Source of the DNA: Pseudoips prasinana
Lineage: Eukaryota; Arthropoda; Insecta; Lepidoptera; Nolidae
Assembly: GCA_951640165.1 (NCBI GenBank)
Contig: OX621256.1
Coordinates: forward strand, 9,176,001 to 9,240,000
Direction: 5' to 3'
Length of the DNA stretch: 64,000 bases
The notes under the pieces are model-generated. The model had not been told where the DNA came from and did not search any database. It was given only the letters and a program-made list of their open reading frames with translations. Within the stretch, counting starts at the first letter, position 1; the number at the start of each line of letters is the position of its first letter. The position numbers and the translations under genes are program-made. Below, one piece after another: positions 52,251-61,419 of the stretch.

Positions 52251-52316
52251 GGATCAGAAATTATATCGAGATAGTGACAGAAATTTCTGTTACTATCTCG
52301 ATATAATTTCTGATCC
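52251..52316. repeat. 66-bp near-perfect palindrome
   Basis: GGATCAGAAATTATATCGAG ATAGT... reads the same on both strands to its centre with a single mismatch and no spacer. Confidence 0.9.
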
Positions 52317-52319
52317 TCT

Positions 52320-52520
52320 AAGTTTAAGCTTGAATTGGAAATCGTTAAGATGTGGTTAATTAGTAAATGGAGCAATTTTCTACAAGTCAATGATGAGCGA
52401 AGCATTTTATATCTAGAATAGTATACGAGTCTTTAAGAGCTCTTATCTAGTTCTTAGAGTAGGATACAGTCAACAAGAAAAGATTCACAAGAACATTATC
52501 ACCCCAATTAAAGGTATTTT
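52320..52520 (+). repeat. Unknown dispersed repeat, copy 3
   Basis: Diverged: TTTTATATCTAGAATAGTAT ACGAGTCTTTAAGAGCTCTT ATCT matches the end of copies 1 and 2. It begins directly at the palindrome edge. Confidence 0.5.
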
Positions 52521-52654
52521 AAAAATAAATTGAACTAACTCACTTCAACTTGTTGAATTGCTAGAACAGTTTAATAAGTTTCTGAGTGTAAATTGTGAGA
52601 TAATTATTCTATGAGTTGATTCTGAATTAATACGAAATAGTATTCGATTGGCAC

Positions 52655-52875
52655 ATAGCTCGTAGACCCGACATCTGCTGGTGCAGAAAGGTTCTCGAGT
52701 GGCGGCCAGGGACCAGAAGACGCTGCGTGGAGAGGCCCCCTGCAAGATGGAACGATGATCTTGTGAGGGTCGCTGGAAGTCGCTGGATGCGGATAACGCA
52801 AGACCGGCAATTGTGGAGATTTTACGGGGAGACCTTTGTCTAGTGTGAGCATCTTTTGGCTCATATGATGATGAT
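52655..52875 (+). pseudogene. RTE reverse transcriptase C-terminus and 3' end
   Basis: In pieces of one frame: VLEWRPGTRRRSVGRPPARW NDDLVRVAGSRWMRITQDRQ then LWRFYGETFV and a stop. This is the 'GRPpaRW.Ddl....G..Wm..A.dr..W...geayv' C-terminus of RTE-type LINEs. The TATGATGATGATGAG run at ~52865 is its typical tail. Confidence 0.75.
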
Positions 52876-52904
52876 GAGTACTGCGATCCATCAAACTGCG
52901 ATCG

Positions 52905-52990
52905 CCAACCTGTCTGCCAAGTGTGGCGATTATGGCATATCCCCCTATTCTTTGGGGAGGCTTTTGTCCAGCGGTGGACGTAATTTGGCT
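52905..52990 (+). repeat. Dispersed RTE-associated repeat
   Basis: CTGCCAAGTGTGGCGATTAT GGCATATCCCC and TTTGTCCAGCGGTGGACGTA. Recurs at 25640-25700 and, reversed, at ~12010-12110. Confidence 0.55.
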
Positions 52991-53364
52991 GATATAATGA
53001 AAGTCATAAAATAATAAAACTGTAATAATATAAAATCCAAGTAATGAATACTAATTTAGAATACTGTAAAGCTACTTCTGTTGCTATCTGTACTGACCCT
53101 GCGGCGGAAGTTCTTTAACTATGATAACGTGTTATGACGTAGGCAGTAAGGACGGTTTTTGTAGAGCAAGTGTATCTATTAGCGTGGCGTTTTTTATAGG
53201 TAGTCTAGGTTCTTTTCACCCAGGTTATCAACGTGCAAGGGTGATAAAACTGCGTCTTACATACGAAGGCAATTGTTAACCAGAAACTAGAACGCTTTTT
53301 GTTTATCTTTTACTAGGTGCGCCCTGTGGTGTTACTTTTTCCCCTCTTGCGTATAATAATAATG
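52991..53364. other. Gap, nothing recognised
   Basis: No gene or named repeat. Confidence 0.4.
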
Positions 53365-53700
53365 TCTTTCTAGCCGAATGTTGGTCACGGCAGCCAGTCT
53401 CAATAGTGGTGAGCCATCTGCGCGGGACATATTATAGAGCACAAGTGTGTGCGCAAACACAGGAGCACTTTCTATTCCATAACTCTCATGATACGATCGG
53501 ACCCCTAGCGATACGACCGGAAAGAGGTTAGGGAAAGGACCGACGGCTTTACGTGCTCTCCGAGACACGGGGGTATAAAACCACCAACTCCCAGACTTCG
53601 GGCTGTTTCTGAGAAGTTTTTTTTACAGAAAAGTCCCAAATTAACTTTTGGCCCGACCCGGGATTTCCGAACTTCGTTCGCTACCGCTGGACAATGTGTA
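53365..53700 (-). repeat. tRNA-derived SINE family 4, copy 3
   Basis: The longest copy. CGACCGGAAAGAGGTTAGGG AAAGGACCGACGGCTTTACG, GGGCTGTTTCTGAGAAG and GGCCCGACCCGGGATTTCC. The tRNA-like head lies at ~53650-53700. Confidence 0.7.
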
Positions 53701-53762
53701 TATATGTGCATCTTAAATATGGAGGCATCCATAGCCACTTGCACTCAGTGGATCGTAAATGA

Positions 53763-54095
53763 GCTGGGGGTAAGGGGCTAGGCATGCGGTCAGTCTATAG
53801 ATGGTTGACCGTCAAAGTGATTTAATTTCTGAGCATCTCCATGCTTCGGAGGGTACGTTAACTGCCAACAGCCCTTAAGCCATGTCAGAGGCCTATTGGC
53901 GTGGTTGGTAAGTACTTGCTTTTCACGCCGCAGGTCGTGGGTTCGATTCCCACCCAGGACAGATATTTGTGTGCATGAACATGTCTGTTTGTCCTGAGTC
54001 TGGGTGTGATATCTATACAAGTATGTATTTACAAAGAAAAGAAGTATATCTCTGCTTAGTTTGGGATCAGATGGCCGATCCTAGGATAAATTATA
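53763..54095 (+). repeat. Composite 5S/tRNA SINE, copy 2
   Basis: 5S-derived block GCGGTCAGTCTATAGATGGT TGACCG, body TTTAATTTCTGAGCATCTCC, linker CTGCCAACAGCCCTTAAGCC. Then a complete tRNA-like head: A box TGGCGTGGTTGGTAAGTAC, B box GGGTTCGATTCCC. Tail GATATTTGTGTGCATGAACA through TGCTTAGTTTGGGATCAGAT GG. Both promoters are readable. Confidence 0.8.
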
Positions 54096-54182
54096 TTACT
54101 CTTAACACCAGGGCAAGCACAGCCCCATACACTAAAGAAGAAGAATTTTTATATTCTAGGTACTCGATCAAATATAAGTCCA

Positions 54183-54260
54183 GATCGTGACAAAAGGATA
54201 TCCGTTGTCTCTGCCTTCCCTCCTGGGAAACAGGCGTGAGTCAATGTATGTACTATTAAT
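54183..54260 (+). repeat. RTE 3' end fragment
   Basis: TCCAGATCGTGACAAAAGGA, ATCCGTTGTCTCTGCCTTCC and GGGAAACAGGCGTGAGTC, then ATGTATGT. Same sequence as 57180-57267. Confidence 0.55.
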
Positions 54261-54337
54261 GTTTCGACTATATACAAGCGCTTTTTAGAGAAGTTTGAAT
54301 AAAAACGTTTTACTTTTTTTTTTTTTTAAACTCTTAC

Positions 54338-54533
54338 TCTTACTCATCGTATGGGCAATGGTTACTCTAGGTTCAGAGTTGTTCAAGCCGCCAGTTGACA
54401 GCTTAACGTACCCTCTGAAGCACGGAGACGCTCAGAAATTAAACCATTTTGGTGGTCCCCCATCTATGGACTGACCGCGTGCCACGTTGCTTAACGTCGC
54501 CGATCACTTACGGACCGGTGACAGCATCTAGCT
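54338..54533 (-). repeat. 5S rRNA-derived SINE, copy 3
   Basis: The best copy: on the minus strand CACCGGTCCGTAAGTGATCG, GCGACGTTAAGCAACGTGGC, ACGCGGTCAGTCCATAGATG GGGGACC, then GGTTTAATTTCTGAGCGTCT CCGTGCTTC. It ends in a CCCATACGATGAGTAAGAGT simple-repeat tail. No tRNA part is attached, so this is the simple 5S form. Confidence 0.85.
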
Positions 54534-54764
54534 AAGAGCGCCTATCTCTATTTAAAAAAGGAAATGACTGACATAAACCAAGTATTATATTCTTAAGCCT
54601 ACCCATTTGGTATTTTCTCGCATAAAATAATATTATACCTTAAATAATATCCTGGGACATAATAACAGCCTCTGACATTATTCACACAGGGTCATCTGAT
54701 CCCAAACTTAGCAGAGCTTGTACTATGGAAACCAGATAACTGATATACTACATAAACTAATTTT

Positions 54765-56122
54765 CTTTGAATGAACTCTTTATTTGCGAGAATACAGGTT
54801 ACATTTGATGGTATTATATTTTCGTTTCACTATATTCGACAGAATACGTCGTGCAAATATTTAAAGTAATACATTAAAATTTTAGACTTACATTGAAATT
54901 GTTAGTAATTATTTAATTTGTTAGTAGTAGTTAATACATGATTGAATCTAAACAATGAGTAAAAATAAGATTTAAAAACAGTGTTAATTATTAGAGATTA
55001 GAAAATGTCAATTAAAATTTTAATGTCAAAATATTTAGGCTAATTACATATTTATGTTAATTTATATTTAATGTAGTCATCAATTGAATAAAAACATCTG
55101 TCACATAGCCACTTAAAGAGCGTCCTAAAAAATTCATTGTCAGGTAGGTGTCTAAGTTTTTCTGGAAGTTTATTATATAACATATTATAGCTGTTCTTAT
55201 CACATATTTTTAGCCTACTTCGTGGTGCTACTAATGGTTTGCGTACGATTTTTCTTTTCATTTCAGCCTTTTTGTCTTTTTCGAAGAGTAAAATATGACT
55301 TCTCACGAATTTGCACATCTCGTATATGTATATTGATGGTAATGTAAGTATTTTTTCTCTTATAAATATCGGTTGGCAGGAATCTGTCCACTTTAGATTG
55401 AAGATTGACCTTAAACATTTTTTTTGTACTATAAATGCTCTTTCAGCGTCGGTCGGTTCAGTTTCCCCATAAGATCACACCGTATCTAAGAATAGAGCAC
55501 ACATGGCTGTGGTATACCATTAAGGCTGTTTCTGCGTTTGTTATATTTTTAATTTTCTATGAATTCAAAATTCAATGAATTTATTGATTTTCTTACAAAC
55601 ATTATCTACTTGAGCTTTCCAGTTGCAAAAACGGTCAGTAACTATTCCTAAAAATTTTATGTTATGTACCTCGTCGATGTCAATATTATTATAATTCAAA
55701 GATATGTCTCCTATATTACCTATATTTTTATTATTATATGTCAAATATCTCATAAATTTAGTTTTACTAATATTAATTTTTAAATTATCAGCTTCTAGCC
55801 AACTTATTATATCCATTAAAGCTTTATTCGTTACAGATACTGCATTTTCAATAGTTTGTTCTTTTGTTAAGATAGTACTATCGTCTGCAAATAATATTGT
55901 AAATTGGTCAGTTGAGTTAGGTAATTCGTTGATATATACTATGAATAGAATAAGCCCAAGCACACTACCTTGTGGTACGCCGTAGTGGTTGATCAAATAC
56001 GGTGATCTGAAAGTTTCTTCTATTTGTGTCTTTTTACAAACTTTTTTGATCTCAGTACACTGCTGTCGACCTATTAAGTAGCTTTGGAACCAGTCATAAG
56101 CAGGCCCTCTGATTCCATACTG
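54765..56122 (-). mobile_element. CR1-like LINE, 5'-truncated, inside a SINE
   Basis: Bounded by the 8-bp duplication CTAATTTT (54757-54764, 56123-56130). It holds the second half of RT and a short AT-rich 3' UTR. The 3' end lies at the low-coordinate border. Confidence 0.85.
55052..56119 (-). pseudogene. LINE reverse transcriptase, second half
   Basis: Starts at QYGIRGPAYDWF (56119), passes YGVPQGSVLGLILFIVYINE and FADDSTILT (~55890), then LEADNLKINISKTKFM and KFLGIVTDRFCNWKAQVDNV. After frameshifts around 55400-55560 it ends with NMLYNKLPEKLRHLPDNEFF and a stop at 55052. The first RT half and the endonuclease are missing. Confidence 0.85.
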
Positions 56123-56524
56123 CTAATTTTGTAAATACATACTTATATAGATAATTTACACCCAGACTCAGTACAAACAGACATGTTCATGCACACAAAT
56201 ATCTGTCCCGGATGGGAATCGAACCCACGACCTGTGGCGTGAAAGGCAGCGTATCTACCAACCACGCCAACAGGCCCGTCAAAATAAATAAATTTCTACA
56301 ATTTGAAACAGTAAACGTGTGATTGTTGAAACCATTACGTAGAATAAGGCAATCTATTCAACTTCGCAATTTGCATTACGATAAGGATTGTGCCGCGTGA
56401 TTTTCCAGCATGAGTTTATTTGCATATAACATAAAAAGGTCGGAAATCGGTTTATTTTTCGAACCCGTGACCATTAAGTGAGTAAGAAACATTTCATTTC
56501 AGTCTTGCTTTTATTTGACTGCAC

Positions 56525-56722
56525 GTCGCGTCGTTTGGCGGAGCGGCTAAGACAGTCACCTCGCTGCTTCGTGTCCCGGGTTCAATTCCCGCCCCAGACA
56601 ACTATTTGTGTGACCCATAAACAGTTGTACTGAGTCTGGATATAATTTGTGTCCGTTTATTATATGTTTGTAAAGTACACAGGGATTAGATTCCTTAGTG
56701 CGGCCGTTGTCTTTAAATGTAT
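56525..56722 (+). repeat. tRNA-derived SINE family 3, copy 3
   Basis: A box TGGCGGAGCGGCTAAGACAG, B box GGGTTCAATTCCC, body CAACTATTTGTGTGACCCAT, tail TATATGTTTGTAAAGTACAC and GGGATTAGATTCC. The first of the family in plus orientation with a complete head. Confidence 0.85.
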
Positions 56723-56725
56723 ATA

Positions 56726-56894
56726 TCTACTATATAAAAATAAGTCGGGTTTTCCTTCCTGACGCTATAACTCCAGAACGCACGAACCGATTTCCACGGT
56801 TTTGCATTCGTTGGAAAGGTCTCGGGCTCCGTGAGGTTTATAGCAAAGAACATTTATAAAATTTAACGCGGGTAACACCGCGGGGCACAGCTAG
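56726..56894 (+). mobile_element. Non-autonomous Helitron, family D copy 2
   Basis: TCTACTATATAAAAATAAGT to GGGGCACAGCTAG, flanked by A and T. Only a few differences from 794-961. Confidence 0.9.
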
Positions 56895-56904
56895 TTTATA
56901 TATA

Positions 56905-57365
56905 ATTATGTCCTTCAGGATGAGCCATGGCGGCTAGTCGTAATGAAGGCTAGCTATACATAGGAGCACCTTCTATTCCTTTCATGATCTGATTAGACAG
57001 CTGGCTAATATGACTGGAATGAGTTAGAGTTAAAGCTTGACGGCTTTATGTGTTCTTGAGCACGGGGCTGTAACACCGCCAACTTCCACAGGCTTCAGGC
57101 TGATAGTGAAATTTTTGCCCAGTAAAAATCCCTAAACCAGCGAGCATGTATGAAGAATATAATGACAGTAATCGAGGCAAAAGAGGTGTGTAAAGATAGT
57201 GACAAATGGAAATCCGTTGTCCCTGCCTACCCCTTTGGGAAACAGGCGTGTGTCTATGTATGTAAAAATCGCAATATTATTGTTTTTGGGATAAACTGGG
57301 TTTCGAACCCAGGACCACATAATCTGCTGTTGAAAACACTACCGCTAGATCAACGAGGCAGAGGT
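56905..57365 (-). repeat. tRNA-derived SINE family 4, copy 4, with RTE insert
   Basis: Body GCTTGACGGCTTTATGTGTT and CCGCCAACTTCCACAGGCTT at 56905-57132. The head with B box complement GGGTTTCGAACCCAGGACC is at 57290-57365. The sequence between is an RTE 3' end (next entry). Confidence 0.7.
57133..57267 (+). mobile_element. RTE 3' end inserted in a SINE
   Basis: ACCAGCGAGCATGTATGAAG, AATATAATGACAGTAATCGA GGCAAAAGAGGTGTG, CCTACCCCTTTGGGAAACAG GCG, then TATGTATGTA as tail. A short 5'-truncated copy; relatives at 40572 and 54183. Confidence 0.65.
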
Positions 57366-57401
57366 TTTATTCTAATAGTCCTCGTCAAATTTCAGCTACG
57401 G

Positions 57402-57566
57402 CAGCCATACTCAAACTTTTTTTAACGGCGCCACAAAAAATAGTTAAGTCCTAATTAAAACATAACTTCATGTTAAAGATGTAGTAACGTAGTTAATGAA
57501 AAAAAATGTAACTTCATATAGGCCAATAACAATAAGGCCCGGGGGGCCGCAGGTTGAGTATAGCGG
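57402..57566. mobile_element. hAT-type MITE
   Basis: Inverted termini CAGCCATACTCAAAC and GGTTGAGTATAGCGG, 8-bp flanks AGCTACGG / GGCTACGG (one mismatch), as expected for hAT. The interior contains ACGGCGCCACAAAAAATAG and GGCCCGGGGGGCCGC. Non-coding, 165 bp. Confidence 0.7.
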
Positions 57567-57604
57567 GGCTACGGTATATTCCTACGGCTATTAGAAATTA
57601 ATTT

Positions 57605-57815
57605 TCTCGTACTTAAACCGTTGGAGGAACATCGTAAGGAAACCTGCAGGCCTGAGTGTTCTCCAAAATGTTCTTGATGGCATCTGAAGTCTGCCAACCC
57701 ACAGTAGACCCGCGTGACTATGGCATATACCCTCTCATTGTGAGAACAACAGGAAGGGACTTCCTCTTCCTCTGTGGTGGACAGTAATGGACTTCATCAT
57801 TGAATGAATGAATGA
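57605..57815 (+). repeat. Dispersed repeat (AAACCTGCAGGCCTGAG type)
   Basis: GAGGAACATCGTAAGGAAAC, CTGCAGGCCTGAGTGTTCTC and a final GAATGAATGAATGA. A common lepidopteran LINE-tail repeat; ends in a tetranucleotide run. Confidence 0.5.
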
Positions 57816-58744
57816 ATTAAATATTTATATATGCTAGATTATAGGTTACAGACTAATTAAAGACATTGTAGTATATTAACACTATATTGAACACACATAA
57901 ATGTTGTGCAAAATATTAGATTAAAAATGTAATCTAATTAAAGACACATTTATACAAATTTGTTTGGGAAGTGCATTAGAGCCATTGATATAATTGAGTT
58001 AAATAACTAGAGAAGCAAACCTCATTATAGCGAGTCACAAAAAGTGTAACCACTAGTCAACATTGACGACGTAGCTTTGAAACCACTAGACATTTTAAAG
58101 TAAACATATATCTATCTTACTTACACCGGTCGTAATGACAGTACCGTCGCTTGGATTAGACAAAGACAAACGCAAAATAGGCATCGGCCGGTTGGGGTTG
58201 CTTACCATATAAAAATTACCCAAAAAAAATATTTTAAATCTAGATTATTTTAAAGCTAATTTGTAATAAAATAAATTATTTAAATTAAGTATTTCTTATT
58301 AAATAAGTAAGCATGACTTATACAATAAAAAACAGGATTTGTTTCAATATCTTTTTTATTATCCCAAAAAATCGAATGTGGGATTATAATTAAAAATGAA
58401 TTTCCTAAAATGGTGAAAATGATGGAATGGATTCAAAAGTAGATTAAAATGTGGATACCGATGAAGAAATGCATTACATATTATTATTATATCAGAATAT
58501 ATAACAAATTTAAAATCATTACAAAGAAAACAAAAGAAGAAAAAAAACAAGACGTTTTGTCATTACAGATGGATCAATCTTTTTGTTAATGAACGCGATT
58601 ATTCACAAATATATCAAAATAAGATTATACTACCAAAGCTAAATGTTTATATTGAATAACAAAATAAACAGTGAACGTCAATAGTGCTTCAAACTTTTTT
58701 ACACAGTGGTGTATCAATAATATAATTTGTTTTAGATTTAAAAT
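57816..58744. other. AT-rich gap downstream of the THAP gene
   Basis: No gene or named repeat. On the minus strand this is where the 3' UTR of the THAP frame would lie; AATAAA-type signals occur (e.g. TTTATT on plus near 58345) but none is proven. Confidence 0.4.
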
Positions 58745-59580
58745 CTATTTAAATGTATTTCTAATATTTGTTTGTACGAAACTAGTAAACAAAAATCTAA
58801 CTCCGGTATAAAGTGTCAGCTTTGTATACAGTTGCCTTTTAGACTCCTTTTTGTAAGTTTGGGTGAACAATTTGCTTTCGTGATACAATCTTATTCTAAA
58901 GTATTTATAAATAATGGCATTAATTAATAAAAGGGAATGATCAACTTGTACTGATGATAAGTGATTCCCTGGTTGAATAGCAAATTCTTTTAATATCTTG
59001 TTCCCTTGAAGCTTTTCTAGTGTTTTTGCAGCTAATACCATTAGACCAAATGTGGGAGACAAGGATCTGGAGTCCGAAAGTGCTATGGCTTGTCTTATAA
59101 TACTTTCACAACACATACATAGTTCATACACATGCTTCGATCGGTAACATCCTTTGTCTTTTATAGCAATTAGCTTGTGAAACCACTCGTATTCTGTTGC
59201 TAGTAAAGCTTTAATGCATATGTCACGGCGTGATGCATCTTTTGGTATACTGCAATTATAATATATTGGTTATAAGAAAATACTAGACAATTGATTATTA
59301 CCCACTTAAATTAATTATTTATATTTATTTAAAAAACAGAGGTAACAACGTTACGTATTCCATAAATTACAAATTCCCCCAATATTGTGGGAAAAGTAAC
59401 CAATGTTTTAGTGGTAACACTGAACCTTAAATAGAATATTTAATGTTTTAATTCAATTTTGGCGTCATTTACGTTAATATCAACACATAAACAATTAACT
59501 TACGTGTGGAAAGTAATTCCGCTTGATTTGTGATGTTTTTGCGACCTTGAATCGCATTCTTTAACTACGCATTTACCCAT
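58745..59580 (-). CDS. Two-exon THAP-domain / transposase-tail protein
   Basis: Exon 1 runs 59580-59504 (ATG at 59578-59580) and exon 2 runs 59249-58745. They are joined by a 254-bp intron with CAC/GTAAGT donor and TTGCAG acceptor, and the frame is kept across it (77 + 505 nt, 193 residues plus stop). Residues 1-35 match the first half of a THAP zinc finger: MGKCVVKEC (C-x4-C) and ITFHTIPKDASRR, the 'FHxFPxDxxxR' block. The distal C-x2-H is weak (CYRSKH). The C-terminal part, HSLLLINAIIYKYFRIRLYH followed by KRQLYTKLTLYTG, looks like the end of THAP-containing transposases. The DDE core is absent. Either a cut-down host gene or an internally deleted transposon; no flanking inverted repeat was found. 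Confidence 0.6.
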
Positions 59581-59637
59581 TTTTCTCTTCGTTGAACACG
59601 GTTAGCGTCTCACTAAGCACTGAACTGACATTAGCTG

Positions 59638-59661
59638 CACATAGGGCTGTGGCCCTATGTG
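59638..59661. repeat. Short perfect hairpin upstream of the THAP frame
   Basis: CACATAGGGC pairs with GCCCTATGTG across TGTG, 58 bases upstream of the ATG on the minus strand. It could be a promoter feature or an element terminus. Confidence 0.5.
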
Positions 59662-59823
59662 GAGCGGTTACGCATTGGCGCGGTAATTACTAATCTAGTA
59701 GTTTATTTAACTCATTGATTAGAGCATTATTAACAATCATTTACAATCGATAATAATTCATGATAAATTTATAATTGATGACTTAGAACTGTCTAGAATA
59801 TAGAATTAAATAATTATTGATAA

Positions 59824-60573
59824 ATGAATATTTTTTTTTTTAATTTAATAATAATGAATAAAAATGAAATGCAATTGCTGGCTGGAAAGTGTAATCCTGA
59901 AAGCAATAGGACATTGGAACCGGTTAACACCAGTAGTGCAGTAGTGGAGTCATACACACAGCTGGGATCAGAGTCACCAGTATCTCCACAAAATGACAAT
60001 ACTAAACATAGCTCCATACTGTATTCCGATGAAATGGGTAAGGGCCTTGGTACCTTGCTTTGTAATAAGCTGAGTTGTTCCTTTGTCAACTATTGTATGC
60101 CAGGATTACATTATAAAAATATAATAGATAAATTAATTCAGAATAAACACAGTGCCAAATCATGTATAACTCTAATGGTAGGAAATTGTAAGAACTTAAA
60201 GAAAAAAGACATTACAGATAGTTTCACTAAGATGTTAGAATTAGACTGTAATAAGATAATATTGTGTGCCTTCCCCTATGTGTCCAATGTGCCTGATAGT
60301 ACAAATAATTATATCCACAAGCTAAATATGCACCTACAGTTTTTGGTTAGCCATTATAGTAATAAATTTATATTTTTGGACACAAATAGTTTTATAGATT
60401 CTTGTAGGGTAACCATGAGTACAGTTACTGTCTCAAGAAAATTTTTGAACATACTTGCAACTTTAGTAGCGGCACATATTAACTCAGTCATAAGTAGTAT
60501 GACGAAGTCACTTTTTATACCATCTTTTAGTAATGTTATTAAAATCAATTTAGTTAGTAGTTTAAACATGTAA
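59824..60573 (+). CDS. LINE ORF1, SGNH-esterase-like
   Basis: 249 codons, open. An N-terminal low-complexity part comes first, then SILYSDEMGKGLGTLL (block I position, G-D-S replaced by S-D-E), PGLHYKNIIDKL, CITLMVGNCKNL (block III position, GxND reduced to G-N) and a C-terminal alpha/beta part with LDCNKIILCAFPY, KFIFLDTN and VAAHINSVI. The fold matches esterase-type ORF1 of CR1-like LINEs with catalytic residues lost, as is common. ORF1 binds the LINE RNA. The true start could be the ATG at 59854 (MNKNEMQ). Confidence 0.75.
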   Translation: MNIFFFNLIIMNKNEMQLLAGKCNPESNRTLEPVNTSSAVVESYTQLGSESPVSPQNDNTKHSSILYSDEMGKGLGTLLCNKLSCSFVNYCMPGLHYKNIIDKLIQNKHSAKSCITLMVGNCKNLKKKDITDSFTKMLELDCNKIILCAFPYVSNVPDSTNNYIHKLNMHLQFLVSHYSNKFIFLDTNSFIDSCRVTMSTVTVSRKFLNILATLVAAHINSVISSMTKSLFIPSFSNVIKINLVSSLNM

Positions 60574-60924
60574 GCATGACAATAGAGAAGTGTGATAACT
60601 TTCTAATTCTATCACATCAAAATATAAACCGCTTCTCTAGCAAAATTCGAGACATAGAACTTTTAATGAAAAATATGAAATAGATATCCTTTGTTCAATT
60701 GTTTTATATAAATGTGTTACGTGAACTATCTGTAAATGATTGCTATCATATACTTAATTTAAAATTATTGACTCTGTCTCAAAATGAATAATGTTATTGT
60801 TTCGAAGTTTTTCTTTTGTATACCTAAATATAATCTAAAATAATAAGCATTCAGACAACCGATTGAGCATATATTGTGTTTGCCTACTAAATAATTACTC
60901 TAATTGGACCAAATCCCGTGTTCA

Positions 60925-61080
60925 TGCCCGCTTGAGTATGTTTCGCCGGACCGTCTCAACTGGGTCGTGTTGAAACCGGTAGTAGATGAACCCACTGAGT
61001 TTGTTTCGCTGGATCTTCTCAGTTGGGGCGCATTGGATCCGGTGGTAGCATTAAAGCGCGACCGTCGTTATTAACACAAG
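60925..61080 (+). repeat. Two tandem structured units in the LINE 3' UTR, second copy
   Basis: GCCCGCTTGAGTATGTTTCG CCGGACC ... CCGGTAGTAG and CCCACTGAGTTTGTTTCGCT GGATC ... CCGGTGGTAG. Retained alongside the otherwise AT-rich UTR in both copies of the LINE. Confidence 0.75.
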
Positions 61081-61419
61081 GTCCGTCATAATAATAATAC
61101 CTTTAATATAGACAGAACTATTGACAATATGTAGTAAAATTTTAGACTTAAACTAGATAATTAAACATAATCTCTTGACAATAACTTGATACGAGCTAGC
61201 TAAATATCATTGCTGTAATAAAATAAATTTTATAAATGTTTTCATACAATATGTACCTAAATATCTATGTTACTAGAAATATTATCTAATGTATACATCT
61301 ATATTACTACAAACATGTTCTGACTATTTACAAGCGCTTTTTTAAAGTCTACGTGAATAAAAACCTTTTTTATTTATTTTTATTTTTATTTACCAAGTGT
61401 AGTACTTTATATATATAAC

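Larger units (their letters stand above)
54650..56280 (-). repeat. tRNA-derived SINE family 1, interrupted by a LINE
   Basis: The distal part (TCATCTGATCCCAAACTTAG CAGAGC) is at 54650-54764. The proximal part with B box complement (GGGAATCGAACCCACGACC) and A box complement (CTACCAACCACGCCAACAGG) is at 56131-56280. No 5S block follows the head, so this is the simple tRNA form. Confidence 0.8.
59824..61390 (+). mobile_element. CR1-like LINE, internally deleted copy
   Basis: Same family as 44137-51013. It has ORF1 (59824-60573), the ORF2 ATG two bases after the ORF1 stop, ~40 codons of endonuclease, then a jump at ~60695-60720 to the last bases of ORF2 and the complete 3' UTR with a TTTATTTATTTTTATTTTTATT-type tail. 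About 4 kb of ORF2 is gone, and about 20 bp of filler lies at the junction. Confidence 0.9.

Noticed and set aside
54338..54533. A 5S rRNA gene
   Set aside because: Only the internal promoter part matches 5S; the 5' and 3' ends do not, and a SINE body with simple-repeat tail follows.
26805..56722. tRNA-like A and B boxes at many sites
   Set aside because: They are heads of repeated SINE families with bodies and tails; the sequences do not fold into complete cloverleaves, so they are not called as tRNA genes.
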